From assembly GCA_964413275.1 (NCBI GenBank), contig CAYPSO010000075.1, forward strand, positions 1 through 23,158: 23,158 bases of DNA, written 5' to 3'. This document shows positions 15,752-21,941 of this stretch, one piece after another. Made by a program: the position numbers and the translations under genes. Each line of letters opens with the position of its first letter. The stretch's first letter is position 1. Source of the stretch: JAABRE01 sp964413275 (lineage in GTDB: Bacteria; Cyanobacteriota; Cyanobacteriia; Cyanobacteriales; JAABRE01). The notes beneath the pieces are model-generated. The model searched no databases and was not told the origin of the DNA. It worked only from the letters and a program-made list of their open reading frames with translations.

Positions 15752-16345
15752 TTAAGATGAAGTAAAACCAACATTTTTACCTAATTTCCAAAGTAAACCA
15801 GAGATAAAATTAGTTAAAATATGAGCTATAATAGGAACAGCTAAATTACCAGTTATTAAGCCTAAATATCCTAAAACACCACCAATAATAGTTGCCCAAA
15901 CCACATAAGGCCATTGTTGTTCGCCGCTTAAATGTAATACCCCAAAAGCAAGACTAGAAACGATTAAAGCAAGAGTATTTAAACCTAAAGCGGGTAACAT
16001 CACTCCCCTAAATAATAATTCTTCACTTAATCCGGGTAAAAGTCCTAACCAAAGTAAATCTGGCCAAATTAAAGGTTTAATCACTAATTCAAGATAAAAG
16101 TCCGCACTGCGACGATAACCTGGCCACAACCGATATATAATGCCACTACCAATAGTAATTCCTACAGCTACAATTAACCCTAAAAATAATGCCTGTAAAG
16201 TTAATTCTAGGGGTAACATTTCTACAGAGCCTAATTTTTGCCAAACTTTTGCCACTATTAACAATAATAAGGCAGTTATAGCCATCACACCTAAAATCTG
16301 AGTGCGTGTCAAAGGTTCTATTTCGGGGGTTTTAGGATTAGTCAC
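15752..16345 (-). CDS. CPBP family intramembrane metalloprotease (CAAX protease/Abi type)
   Basis: 197 residues with four or five hydrophobic helices. The three family motifs are present: SEELLFRG (E108, E109, R113), FGVLHL (F134, H138) and HILTNF (H175, N179). E108, H138 and H175 are the expected zinc or active-site residues of the CPBP (PF02517) fold. Members process prenylated or hydrophobic peptides, or act as bacteriocin-immunity-like proteins; the substrate here is unknown. The start is GTG at 16345, four bases after the stop of the DUF3326 gene, so it is the last gene of a compact three-gene unit. Confidence 0.9.
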   Translation of the reverse strand: MTNPKTPEIEPLTRTQILGVMAITALLLLIVAKVWQKLGSVEMLPLELTLQALFLGLIVAVGITIGSGIIYRLWPGYRRSADFYLELVIKPLIWPDLLWLGLLPGLSEELLFRGVMLPALGLNTLALIVSSLAFGVLHLSGEQQWPYVVWATIIGGVLGYLGLITGNLAVPIIAHILTNFISGLLWKLGKNVGFTSS

Positions 16346-16349
16346 TGAT

Positions 16350-17408
16350 TTATAATGAATGTTTCAGAGAGGATAAAGATAAACTTAATGCTTGAGGATT
16401 AATACCTGTACGATGAGCTACCAAATAACCAATCGCCTCTAAATAAGATTTTACCTTAATAACATTAATTCCTAACATTTCTGGTGTAACATTTAAGGCT
16501 GTTTGATTTTCTTCCACCGCAATAATTATCGTTTTACTATTACTCAAACTCAATACGGTACTACCTCCACAAGCATTGGCTGGAATAACCACCGCATCAA
16601 TTTCATCTGCCCAAATATCCGTAGCTCTCTGATGATTTGATTTAGTAATAAACCCAGGAGCGCAACTCAAACCCACTAAAACACAGGGCAAAAAAGTATA
16701 ACCTAATTCTTCAGCCGCCGCACGGGGAGACAAACCAGCATCAATGGGTAAAGGTGGTAAAGCGGGAGCATGGGCGCAAGGAATTTGAAAATTACGGACA
16801 ATTAAATGGGAAATAACCGCTTCAGCCCCTGCTAATCTGTCAACTCCTGCTCCGTGACGATAATCTTGTAAAGCCTGAGTATCTGCATCCTCTGGAAATT
16901 TTGCCACTACTGCAATGGCTTCTACATTAGCTTGATTAATCAATTTGTCTGCTGCCCTAAGCAGACTGCCAGTATTCCCAATTGTCCCCCAACTTGCCCC
17001 CGATGAGGCGATGCGTAATTGTACTTGTAGAGGTGCATCAGTAATTAAATAATCGGTAATATTTAAGCCTAAAGTAGCTCTAGTTGCTTCTGCTGCTTGA
17101 ATGTGGCGTAACATTAAATCAGAGTCTATGCCTGAATCTAAGATTAATCCTACCCTATTTTGTTGAACGGGACGTAAGCCCCAATTTCCCCTAGCAAACT
17201 GATCTAAAGCATAACCTTCCACATAAAATATATTATCCTGCGACCAATATAATTGAGCACCATTAAGTACGTTAGGATGGGTAATTAGGCGATCGCAAAT
17301 TTGAGACATTGTTCTAGCTACCGGTAAAGCGTCTCCAGCATAACCACCAATAGCTGCGCCTATGCCGGTAGGTACAATTAAAACTACAGTAAACGGCGGT
17401 TTGATCAC
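16350..17408 (-). CDS. DUF3326 domain-containing protein
   Basis: 352 residues, a single DUF3326 domain, conserved in cyanobacteria and of unknown function. Visible features are VPTGIGAAIGGYAGDALPVA near the N terminus, GLILDSGIDSDLMLRHIQAAEATRATLG, the cysteine motif LVGLSCAPGF, and VIPANACGGSTVLSL near the C terminus. These Gly/Ala-rich loops look like a nucleotide- or cofactor-binding enzyme, but no activity can be named. The start is GTG at 17408 and overlaps the stop of the upstream 59-aa gene by GTGA, a translational-coupling layout. A HIP1 octamer lies at 17289-17296. Confidence 0.88.
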   Translation of the reverse strand: MIKPPFTVVLIVPTGIGAAIGGYAGDALPVARTMSQICDRLITHPNVLNGAQLYWSQDNIFYVEGYALDQFARGNWGLRPVQQNRVGLILDSGIDSDLMLRHIQAAEATRATLGLNITDYLITDAPLQVQLRIASSGASWGTIGNTGSLLRAADKLINQANVEAIAVVAKFPEDADTQALQDYRHGAGVDRLAGAEAVISHLIVRNFQIPCAHAPALPPLPIDAGLSPRAAAEELGYTFLPCVLVGLSCAPGFITKSNHQRATDIWADEIDAVVIPANACGGSTVLSLSNSKTIIIAVEENQTALNVTPEMLGINVIKVKSYLEAIGYLVAHRTGINPQALSLSLSSLKHSL

Positions 17409-17584
17409 GATTCTGAGGTAGTTACCACCGCTTCAACTATGGCTTTTTGTTTTTCCTCATCCACTTCTGTGATTGCCCAACGCAAAGGCTCGCCTGTTTT
17501 TTGTAATTCAGTTTCAATAGCTTGGGGTAACTTTACTGGAGTTTCCTGTAAATCAATTTCAGCCGTAATAAAGTGAGTAGTCAT
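17405..17584 (-). CDS. 59-aa conserved small protein upstream of DUF3326
   Basis: Starts with ATG at 17584, giving MTTHFITAEIDLQETPVKLP and ending EAVVTTSES. It is soluble and acidic, with KLPQAIETELQKTGEPLRWA and a short Glu/Lys helix. The stop TGA overlaps the GTG start of the DUF3326 gene by four bases, and the CPBP gene follows four bases after that one. Such coupling argues strongly that this small ORF is translated. I recognise the general pattern from cyanobacterial operons but know no function. It could be a partner subunit of the DUF3326 protein. Confidence 0.75.
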   Translation of the reverse strand: MTTHFITAEIDLQETPVKLPQAIETELQKTGEPLRWAITEVDEEKQKAIVEAVVTTSES

Positions 17585-17619
17585 AGTAATTAATTAATTA
17601 TCTGGATTTTCCTTGTCAA

Positions 17620-17778
17620 TTATATAGCTTTTAGTAGGGTGGGCATTGCCCACCCTAGCTCTTCTAGAACTTTTAAAGAAGTAAAAGCCCCAAAAAATTT
17701 GGTTGTCCCATTGCGACTTTTGACTTGACAAGGCCAAAAGCTAGATGGACTAGTTATTCTAAGTTCTTCTGCTACCAT
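17620..17778 (-). pseudogene. 52-aa orphan ORF ending in the palindromic repeat
   Basis: ATG at 17778 opens 52 codons (MVAEELRITSPSSFWPCQVK... to ...LLKAI). The frame is open for eight more codons upstream and then blocked by TGA. Its last ~10 residues (GWAMPTLL) are encoded by the GGGCA/TGCCC palindrome, so the 3' end is not original. The N-terminal lead WTIVDMVAEELRI looks protein-like, but I cannot place it. Together with the 46-aa ORF upstream it may be the debris of one gene. Confidence 0.25.
17635..17657. repeat. GC-rich palindrome, copy 1
   Basis: Arms TAGGGTGGGCA and TGCCCACCCTA flank one T, giving a perfect 11-bp inverted repeat. A second, nearly identical copy is at 18642-18664. 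The two bracket a gene-poor segment of about 1 kb. This GGTGGGCA/TGCCCACC palindrome is, from memory, a frequent dispersed element in cyanobacterial spacers. Confidence 0.8.
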
Positions 17779-17824
17779 ATCAACTATTGTCCATGAACCT
17801 TGTCAGTTAATATTGCGGTTTTTT

Positions 17825-17965
17825 TCAATTTCCCTCACCCAATGTTTTATAGTTTAATTCTTCTTGTTTATAGTTTGGTTGTTGTCTTACTAACTCGATT
17901 CCATCAATAATTTCTCGATTTGCTTTTGCTATTGTAGCTGTTACTACAGTTTGATAGCGACTCAT
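17825..17965 (-). CDS. 46-aa hypothetical ORF
   Basis: ATG at 17965 (MSRYQTVVTATIAKANREII) to TGA at 17825. The sequence is helical and charged and not recognised. It points away from the XRE gene, sharing the 17.99-kb palindrome region as a divergent control region. It could be a small antitoxin-like protein or the first part of a broken gene continued in another frame by the 52-aa ORF. Confidence 0.3.
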   Translation of the reverse strand: MSRYQTVVTATIAKANREIIDGIELVRQQPNYKQEELNYKTLGEGN

Positions 17966-17991
17966 CAGAGGTATTTAAAATTGTTATTTAT

Positions 17992-18007
17992 ACAACAAAA
18001 TTGTTGT
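17992..18007. promoter_or_regulatory. candidate operator: 7-bp inverted repeat in the divergent spacer
   Basis: ACAACAA and TTGTTGT flank AA. The site lies between the 46-aa minus-strand ORF and the plus-strand unit ending in the XRE regulator. On the minus strand it sits directly upstream of a TATAAA hexamer (17985-17990). Position and symmetry fit autoregulation by the HTH protein; this is inference. Confidence 0.4.
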
Positions 18008-18045
18008 GTTATCCTGAAAATGGAGAAAAAAAAGAGGTTAGTAAT

Positions 18046-18162
18046 ATGTCCCAAATAATAAATAACAAAGAAAAATTATGGTTTCACCAAACTTTAATGC
18101 CGACGGAAATTTCCCTCCAGGAAAGCACACTTCCACTTGGGAAGAAGCTAGGAGAAAGCTAG
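18046..18162 (+). CDS. possible 38-aa ORF with good ribosome site
   Basis: ATG at 18046 follows GAGG (18034-18037) by eight bases and opens 38 codons (MSQIINNKEKLWFHQ... to ...GKKLGES). It overlaps, in another frame, the DUF6932-like ORF at 18078. Because the ribosome site serves this frame, the DUF6932-like frame may depend on reinitiation. No family is recognised. It may simply be what a frameshift left of a longer start. Confidence 0.25.
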   Translation: MSQIINNKEKLWFHQTLMPTEISLQESTLPLGKKLGES

Positions 18163-18200
18163 CTTTTACTTCCCGTCGATTAGTATTATTTAAACCATGA
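18078..18200 (+). pseudogene. truncated DUF6932-like protein (first ~40 residues)
   Basis: 40 codons: MVSPNFNADGNFPPGKH, then TSTWEEARRKLAFTSRRLVLF and a stop. This matches what I recall of the N terminus of DUF6932 nucleotidyltransferase-like proteins (F-N-x-D-G-x-x-P-P-G-x-H then T-W-E-E and R-R-x-L). Those proteins run to roughly 150 residues, so about three quarters is missing, including the catalytic part. The stop TGA overlaps the XRE gene start as ATGA, so an operon-like junction remains. The family call is from memory and moderate. Confidence 0.5.
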
Positions 18201-18628
18201 TTTTGAACGAACGCCAATATGGCATAACTAAAAGCAAAATCCAAGAATTTGAACAGGCCTTAGCTAAACTGACTAACAGTTCTGTGCCAGAAACTCGCAA
18301 CGAGCAATTACGCCACAAATCCTACCTCGATACCATCAACAATCAACTTGAGGTATTTAGAAAGGAAATAGAAGAATATGAACAACTTAAAAAAGGTGAC
18401 ATTAGGAGTTTAAAACTCGATTCCTTTGAACAGTTACCAGAAGCCCTCATCAAAGCACGGATTATTCGTGGTTTGACCCAAGCACAATTAGCAGAAATCT
18501 TGCAGGTTAAGCAACAGCAAGTTCAGCGAGATGAAACTAACAAGTATGCCAGTGCTAGTTTTACTAAATTATTAGGAATCCAGAAAGCTCTTAATTTAGA
18601 AGTTAAAGAAGAATTAATTTTTAGATAA
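18197..18628 (+). CDS. XRE-type helix-turn-helix protein, antitoxin-like
   Basis: 143 residues. Residues 1-67 are helical (MILNERQYGITKSKIQEFEQALAKL, then a charged coiled coil). Residues ~76-138 form an XRE/Cro HTH: LPEALIKARIIRGLTQAQLAEILQVKQQQVQRDETNKYASASFTKLLGI. The N-terminal NERQYxITKxxxxxFE pattern is typical of HTH proteins paired with small toxin or DUF6932-type genes. The usual Q-R-Y/W-E of the recognition helix reads QRDE here, a possible loss of function. ATG at 18197 overlaps the upstream stop as ATGA. The regulator itself looks intact although its partner is truncated. Confidence 0.8.
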   Translation: MILNERQYGITKSKIQEFEQALAKLTNSSVPETRNEQLRHKSYLDTINNQLEVFRKEIEEYEQLKKGDIRSLKLDSFEQLPEALIKARIIRGLTQAQLAEILQVKQQQVQRDETNKYASASFTKLLGIQKALNLEVKEELIFR

Positions 18629-18641
18629 AAATGAAACAATG

Positions 18642-18664
18642 TAGGGTGGGCATTGCCCACCTTA
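18642..18664. repeat. GC-rich palindrome, copy 2
   Basis: The left arm TAGGGTGGGCA is identical to copy 1; the right arm TGCCCACCTTA differs by one base. It sits between the convergent XRE and ferredoxin genes, where the hairpin could also act as a bidirectional transcription barrier. Confidence 0.75.
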
Positions 18665-18671
18665 CAACTAA

Positions 18672-18992
18672 TTAAGGAGCACCAAATTGACGCTGATAAA
18701 CCTCTTCTTCTTTTCCTGATTCAATTTTGAGATTTGAACGAGGATAGGCTACACAAAGAAGTACGTAACCTTCTTTTTGTAATTCGTTAGATACTCCCAT
18801 ACCATCAGTTTGATCGACTTCACCCTCTCCTATAATTTGAGCAGCGCAAGTAGTACAAACGCCAGCATTACAGGAATTAGGTAAATCTATACCTGCTTCA
18901 TCAGCAGCTTGAAGGATAGTCTTATCTTCTGGTACTTCAATGGTATAAGATTGTCCTTGATGATTTATTCCAACAGTGTATGTATTTGACAT
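18672..18992 (-). CDS. plant-type 2Fe-2S ferredoxin
   Basis: 106 residues. Cluster ligands are C41, C46 and C49 in SCNAGVCTTCA and C80 in LLCVAYPRS, the standard C-x4-C-x2-C...C spacing of plant-type ferredoxins. It is a cytoplasmic one-electron carrier. The QGQSYTIEVPEDKTILQAADEAGIDLP lead, the long GEGEVDQTDGMGVS loop and the ~25-residue C-terminal extension after C80 distinguish it from the main photosynthetic PetF. It looks like the minor ferredoxin represented by Synechocystis Slr1828 (from memory). Starts with ATG at 18992. Its exact redox partner is unknown. Confidence 0.93.
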   Translation of the reverse strand: MSNTYTVGINHQGQSYTIEVPEDKTILQAADEAGIDLPNSCNAGVCTTCAAQIIGEGEVDQTDGMGVSNELQKEGYVLLCVAYPRSNLKIESGKEEEVYQRQFGAP

Positions 18993-19174
18993 TGATTAAA
19001 AATATATTTTCGGGTTAGTCTCGATCTAATTTAGCCCTTCTTTGACACTTATATTGTAAAGAAACTTGACTAAACTTAAAATTTAATTACAGAATTGCTC
19101 TTTTTTAGTTTTTATCAAAAGGATAATGCTAATTTGCTCTTTATATTAATTAAAAAGCAAGGTATTTAAGCATT

Positions 19175-19339
19175 ATGTATGACAAAGATTTAATTGGTGC
19201 AGGCATTATCTCAGCTTTAGGAGCGGGTGTTGTGACATCTTTTGCCGTTAGTCAAGGTCAACATCCCATGTTAGCATTACTAATCACCGCCATAGCAGGA
19301 GGTTTTGGTGCTATGTGTCATAAATTAAATCTAATTTAA
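19175..19339 (+). CDS. 54-aa small membrane protein
   Basis: ATG at 19175 to TAA at 19337-19339: MYDKDLIGAGIISALGAGVV and on to GAMCHKLNLI. Two Gly/Ala-rich hydrophobic helices (about 7-25 and 31-48) are joined by a VSQGQHP turn. Codon use and the clean two-helix pattern suggest a real gene, and it is the kind of small cyanobacterial membrane protein often missed by annotation. No Shine-Dalgarno site. Divergent from the ferredoxin gene. Function unknown. Confidence 0.65.
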   Translation: MYDKDLIGAGIISALGAGVVTSFAVSQGQHPMLALLITAIAGGFGAMCHKLNLI

Positions 19340-19426
19340 TTGTATCAAGCTTAGAAAATGGTTATTTATCAAGATTGTAATCTAGTTACTTTTTTTTTAT
19401 AACTTTTTATTGTACAAAATATAAGC

Positions 19427-19446
19427 AATGATAATTTTTTATCATT
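19427..19446. other. AT-rich hairpin upstream of the peptidoglycan-binding gene
   Basis: AATGATAA and TTATCATT form perfect 8-bp arms around TTTT, ending 32 bp before the ATG at 19479. It could be a regulator site or a leader hairpin. TATAAG just upstream (19420-19425) is a possible -10 element. Confidence 0.4.
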
Positions 19447-19478
19447 AAACCAAACAACTATACAAAAAAAAGAATATT

Positions 19479-20285
19479 ATGTTGAGTGTAGAAAAAAAAC
19501 CTTCTAAGTTAAAAGTATCGAGTGCTTCTAGAAATCGTCGGTTATCTTGTTTATTCCTAGCCAGTGCAGTGGGCGTTGTCGGAGTGAGCGGAGAGGCTTG
19601 TGCGAGTGAGGTACTGAAAAAAGGGGCTAAAGGTTCAGAAGTCTTTAAGTTACAAGAACATTTACAACGTTTAGGCTATTTAAAAGATAGTATTACTGGG
19701 GTTTTTAATACTGAAACCGAAAGAGCAGTAATTCAGTTTCAACAAGCTAAGGGATTAGCGGCAGATGGGATTGTTGGTCTTCAAACCAAATCTGTTTTAT
19801 TCGGTGGTCAAGGAAAAGGCTTAAATATTGCCAATATTGGCTCCCCTCGCTCGAAATTACCCCAGTCTTCTGGACCTTTACCCGTGCCTGCTCCCCCTCC
19901 CATAGGGAATGTCTCAAATAATGCGGTGGTGCAATATCCTCCGGATAATGTCACGGCACAAAACACCGTTGTTACCGTTAAACCAGTAAATCAAACTCAA
20001 GTTATAGCTCTGACGACTACCAAAACACCAACAAATCCGATTTTATCTGTAGCAAATAATCGCAAATCCTATTTGTATTCTTCACAAAAGTTCCATAGAG
20101 GCGATCGCCATCAGGGTGTTGTTTTATTACAACAAGAATTACAAAAAAGGGGTTTTTATCGAGATAAAGTTGATGGTGTTTATGGCAGCAGTACAGAAAT
20201 AGCAGTAAAAGCATTTCAAAGAGCCAATAATTTATCTTCTGATGGAGTTGTTGGGATGCAAACTTTAGCTTATTTTGCTAGATAA
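19479..20285 (+). CDS. secreted protein with two peptidoglycan-binding domains
   Basis: 268 residues. A basic N region with a hydrophobic core (SCLFLASAVGVVGVSG) and a likely AxA-type cleavage after EACAS (~43) form a signal peptide. Two PG_binding_1 (PF01471) domains follow. The first is at ~45-108 (LKKGAKGSEVFKLQEHLQRLGYL, ITGVFNTETERAVIQFQQAKGL, DGIVGLQT). The second is at ~200-268 (HQGVVLLQQELQKRGFY, VDGVYGSSTEIAVKAFQRANNL, DGVVGMQT). A Pro/Thr-rich linker separates them. No catalytic domain is present, so it probably anchors or organises cell wall material in the periplasm. A HIP1 octamer is at 20101-20108. Starts with ATG at 19479. Confidence 0.9.
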   Translation: MLSVEKKPSKLKVSSASRNRRLSCLFLASAVGVVGVSGEACASEVLKKGAKGSEVFKLQEHLQRLGYLKDSITGVFNTETERAVIQFQQAKGLAADGIVGLQTKSVLFGGQGKGLNIANIGSPRSKLPQSSGPLPVPAPPPIGNVSNNAVVQYPPDNVTAQNTVVTVKPVNQTQVIALTTTKTPTNPILSVANNRKSYLYSSQKFHRGDRHQGVVLLQQELQKRGFYRDKVDGVYGSSTEIAVKAFQRANNLSSDGVVGMQTLAYFAR

Positions 20286-20294
20286 GATTTAATT

Positions 20295-20331
20295 TAGTTA
20301 ATAGTTAGTAATTTAAAATAACTATTAACTA
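20295..20331. terminator. long AT-rich hairpin, probable bidirectional terminator
   Basis: Perfect 13-bp arms (20295-20307 and 20319-20331; TAGTTAATAGTTA and its complement) surround an 11-base loop. It lies between the convergent peptidoglycan-binding and sigma factor genes. The arms are also built of heptads (ATAGTTA; ATAACTA and TTAACTA). AT-only stems are weak, so termination is likely but unproven. Confidence 0.5.
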
Positions 20332-20338
20332 TTCTCCA

Positions 20339-21693
20339 TTAACTTAAAGCGTCTAAATAATCTCTCATACGACGACAGTTTTTAGGTTGACGTAGTTTTT
20401 GTAAGGCTTTAGATTCAACTTGTCTTACTCTCTCTCTGGATAACTCTAAAACACGACCAATATTAGCTAAAGAATGGCATTTACCATCGGTTAAACCAAA
20501 ACGCAACATGATTACTTCTCTTTCTCGCTTGGTAAGTTCGGCTAATAAATAACCTAAGTCTTTTTGTAATGCTTCCCTAATTAATAATGTTTCTGGAGAA
20601 TCTATACTTGTTTCCAGCAAATCCACCAGTTCGGTATCTTTTTCATTACCGACTTTCATATCTAAAGAAATAGCTAAGGGAACTTTTTGAAAAGTTTCTC
20701 TAATTTCTTCGGGAGTCATATTTAATGAGGTAGCAATTTCTTCTATTGTCGCAGTTCTACCTTTGCTTTGAGATAAATCTCTTTGAGTCTTTTTGATTCT
20801 GTTGAGTTTTTCCGTTATATGAACCGGAAGACGAATAGTACGACTTGTGGTTGCAATTGCCCTAGTCATTCCTTGACGAATCCACCAATAAGCATAGGTA
20901 CTAAAACGATAACCTTTAGTTGGGTCAAATTTTTCTACAGCCCGCTCTAATCCAATTGTTCCTTCTTGAATTAAATCTAATAATTCTAAACCTCGATGTT
21001 GATATTTTTTGGCTACAGAAACAACTAAGCGAAGATTTGCTTTAATCATATTTTCCTTCGCCTGAAGACCTGCTAATTCTATATCCTCCAACTCTTTTAC
21101 TGTAATATTTGCTAACTGTGCCCAACGAATTTTGCCCGCAGTTAAAACTTCTTTAAGTTGAGATAATTCAACTCCTAAAACTTTAGCCCAACGTTTAAGA
21201 GAAGGACTATGTCCTAACTTGGAGGTTAGCTGATGGCGAACACTTAAAAATTCTTGATAATCTTGTAAAATGCGATCGCCTTTTCTAGCCTCTTTTTCTC
21301 GAAGTTGCACTAACTTTATATAAGTTTGAATNNNNNNNNNNNNNNNNNNNNNNNNNNNNNNNNNNNNNNNNNNNNNNNNNNNNNNNNNNNNNNNNNNNNN
21401 NNNNNNNNNNNNNNNNNNNNNNNNNNNNNNNCGCCTTTTCTAGCCTCTTTTTCTCGAAGTTGCACTAACTTTATATAAGTTTGAATTTTTTGAGCCTCTG
21501 ATACCTCTTGAGATTGACTATATAAAGGAATACGACCAATTTCTTGTAAATATACTCTTACCAAATCAGTGGTAAAACGACCTTTTTGAGAAGAAAAACC
21601 TTTTTGTGTAATTAATGATATATCATCTGCAATATTATCATTAATATCTATAGATGGTTTTGATTCTAGTGTTGTTAAAAATAAATCTGACAT
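20339..21693 (-). CDS. group 2 RNA polymerase sigma factor (SigB/SigD-like), interrupted by an assembly gap
   Basis: Removing the N run and one copy of the duplicated 55 bp (155 bases together) restores one frame of 399 residues, the normal length. Region 1.2 is DLVRVYLQEIGRIP (43-56). Region 2 is NLRLVVSVAKKYQ through DLIQEGTIGLERAVEKFDPTKGYRFSTYAYWWIRQGMTRAIA (168-229). Region 3 follows from RTIRLPVHITEKL and region 4.2 is LANIGRVLELSRERVRQVESKALQKLRQP (357-385). The RWAQLANITVKELEDIE insert before region 2 and the C-terminal MRDYLDALS fit the SigB/SigD branch. These direct stress, dark or nutrient responses and are not essential. ATG at 21693 is the start. A HIP1 octamer lies at 21272-21279. 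Confidence 0.9.
21277..21331. repeat. 55-bp duplicate, copy A (assembly artefact)
   Basis: This stretch is identical base for base to 21432-21486, and the two copies lie directly on either side of the N run. Both encode the sigma-factor segment containing KLVQLREKEARKG. Two contig ends that should have been merged would look like this. Confidence 0.9.
21332..21431. other. 100-base scaffold gap (N run)
   Basis: Exactly 100 Ns, the conventional placeholder for a gap of unknown length. The flanking duplicates indicate the true gap is zero or negative. Confidence 0.98.
21432..21486. repeat. 55-bp duplicate, copy B (assembly artefact)
   Basis: Identical to 21277-21331; see that entry. Keeping both copies splits the sigma factor gene falsely. 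Confidence 0.9.
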
Positions 21694-21713
21694 TTTAGTT
21701 ATCTTGAAAAATA

Positions 21714-21741
21714 TTTATAATAGTGACTACATTTCCTTCAA
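21714..21741 (-). promoter_or_regulatory. candidate sigma-70 promoter of the sigma factor gene
   Basis: On the minus strand TTGAAG (21736-21741) and TATAAA (21714-21719) are 16 bp apart, with the -10 ending about 20 bases before the sigma ATG. The fit is good for a type 1 cyanobacterial promoter but comes from consensus matching only. Confidence 0.4.
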
Positions 21742-21941
21742 GAAAGATTCCTGAAATTTTTTTTCTAGGTGTAACAAAGTAAAAAAAAATCCAATCAATT
21801 TTGGGTGACTCCAAACACTAAATTTAATTTCTTAATAAATATCTCAAAAAGTTAGACAGGAAATTATGCAAAAGAGTTATTTTTGTAACAAAGAATAGTA
21901 GAAAACTTTTATTAACTTGATAAAATAAACAATTATTTAAA

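Noticed and set aside
18038..18244. Minus-strand 68-codon frame across the DUF6932-like and XRE junction
   Set aside because: It overlaps the better supported plus-strand frames and has no family resemblance.
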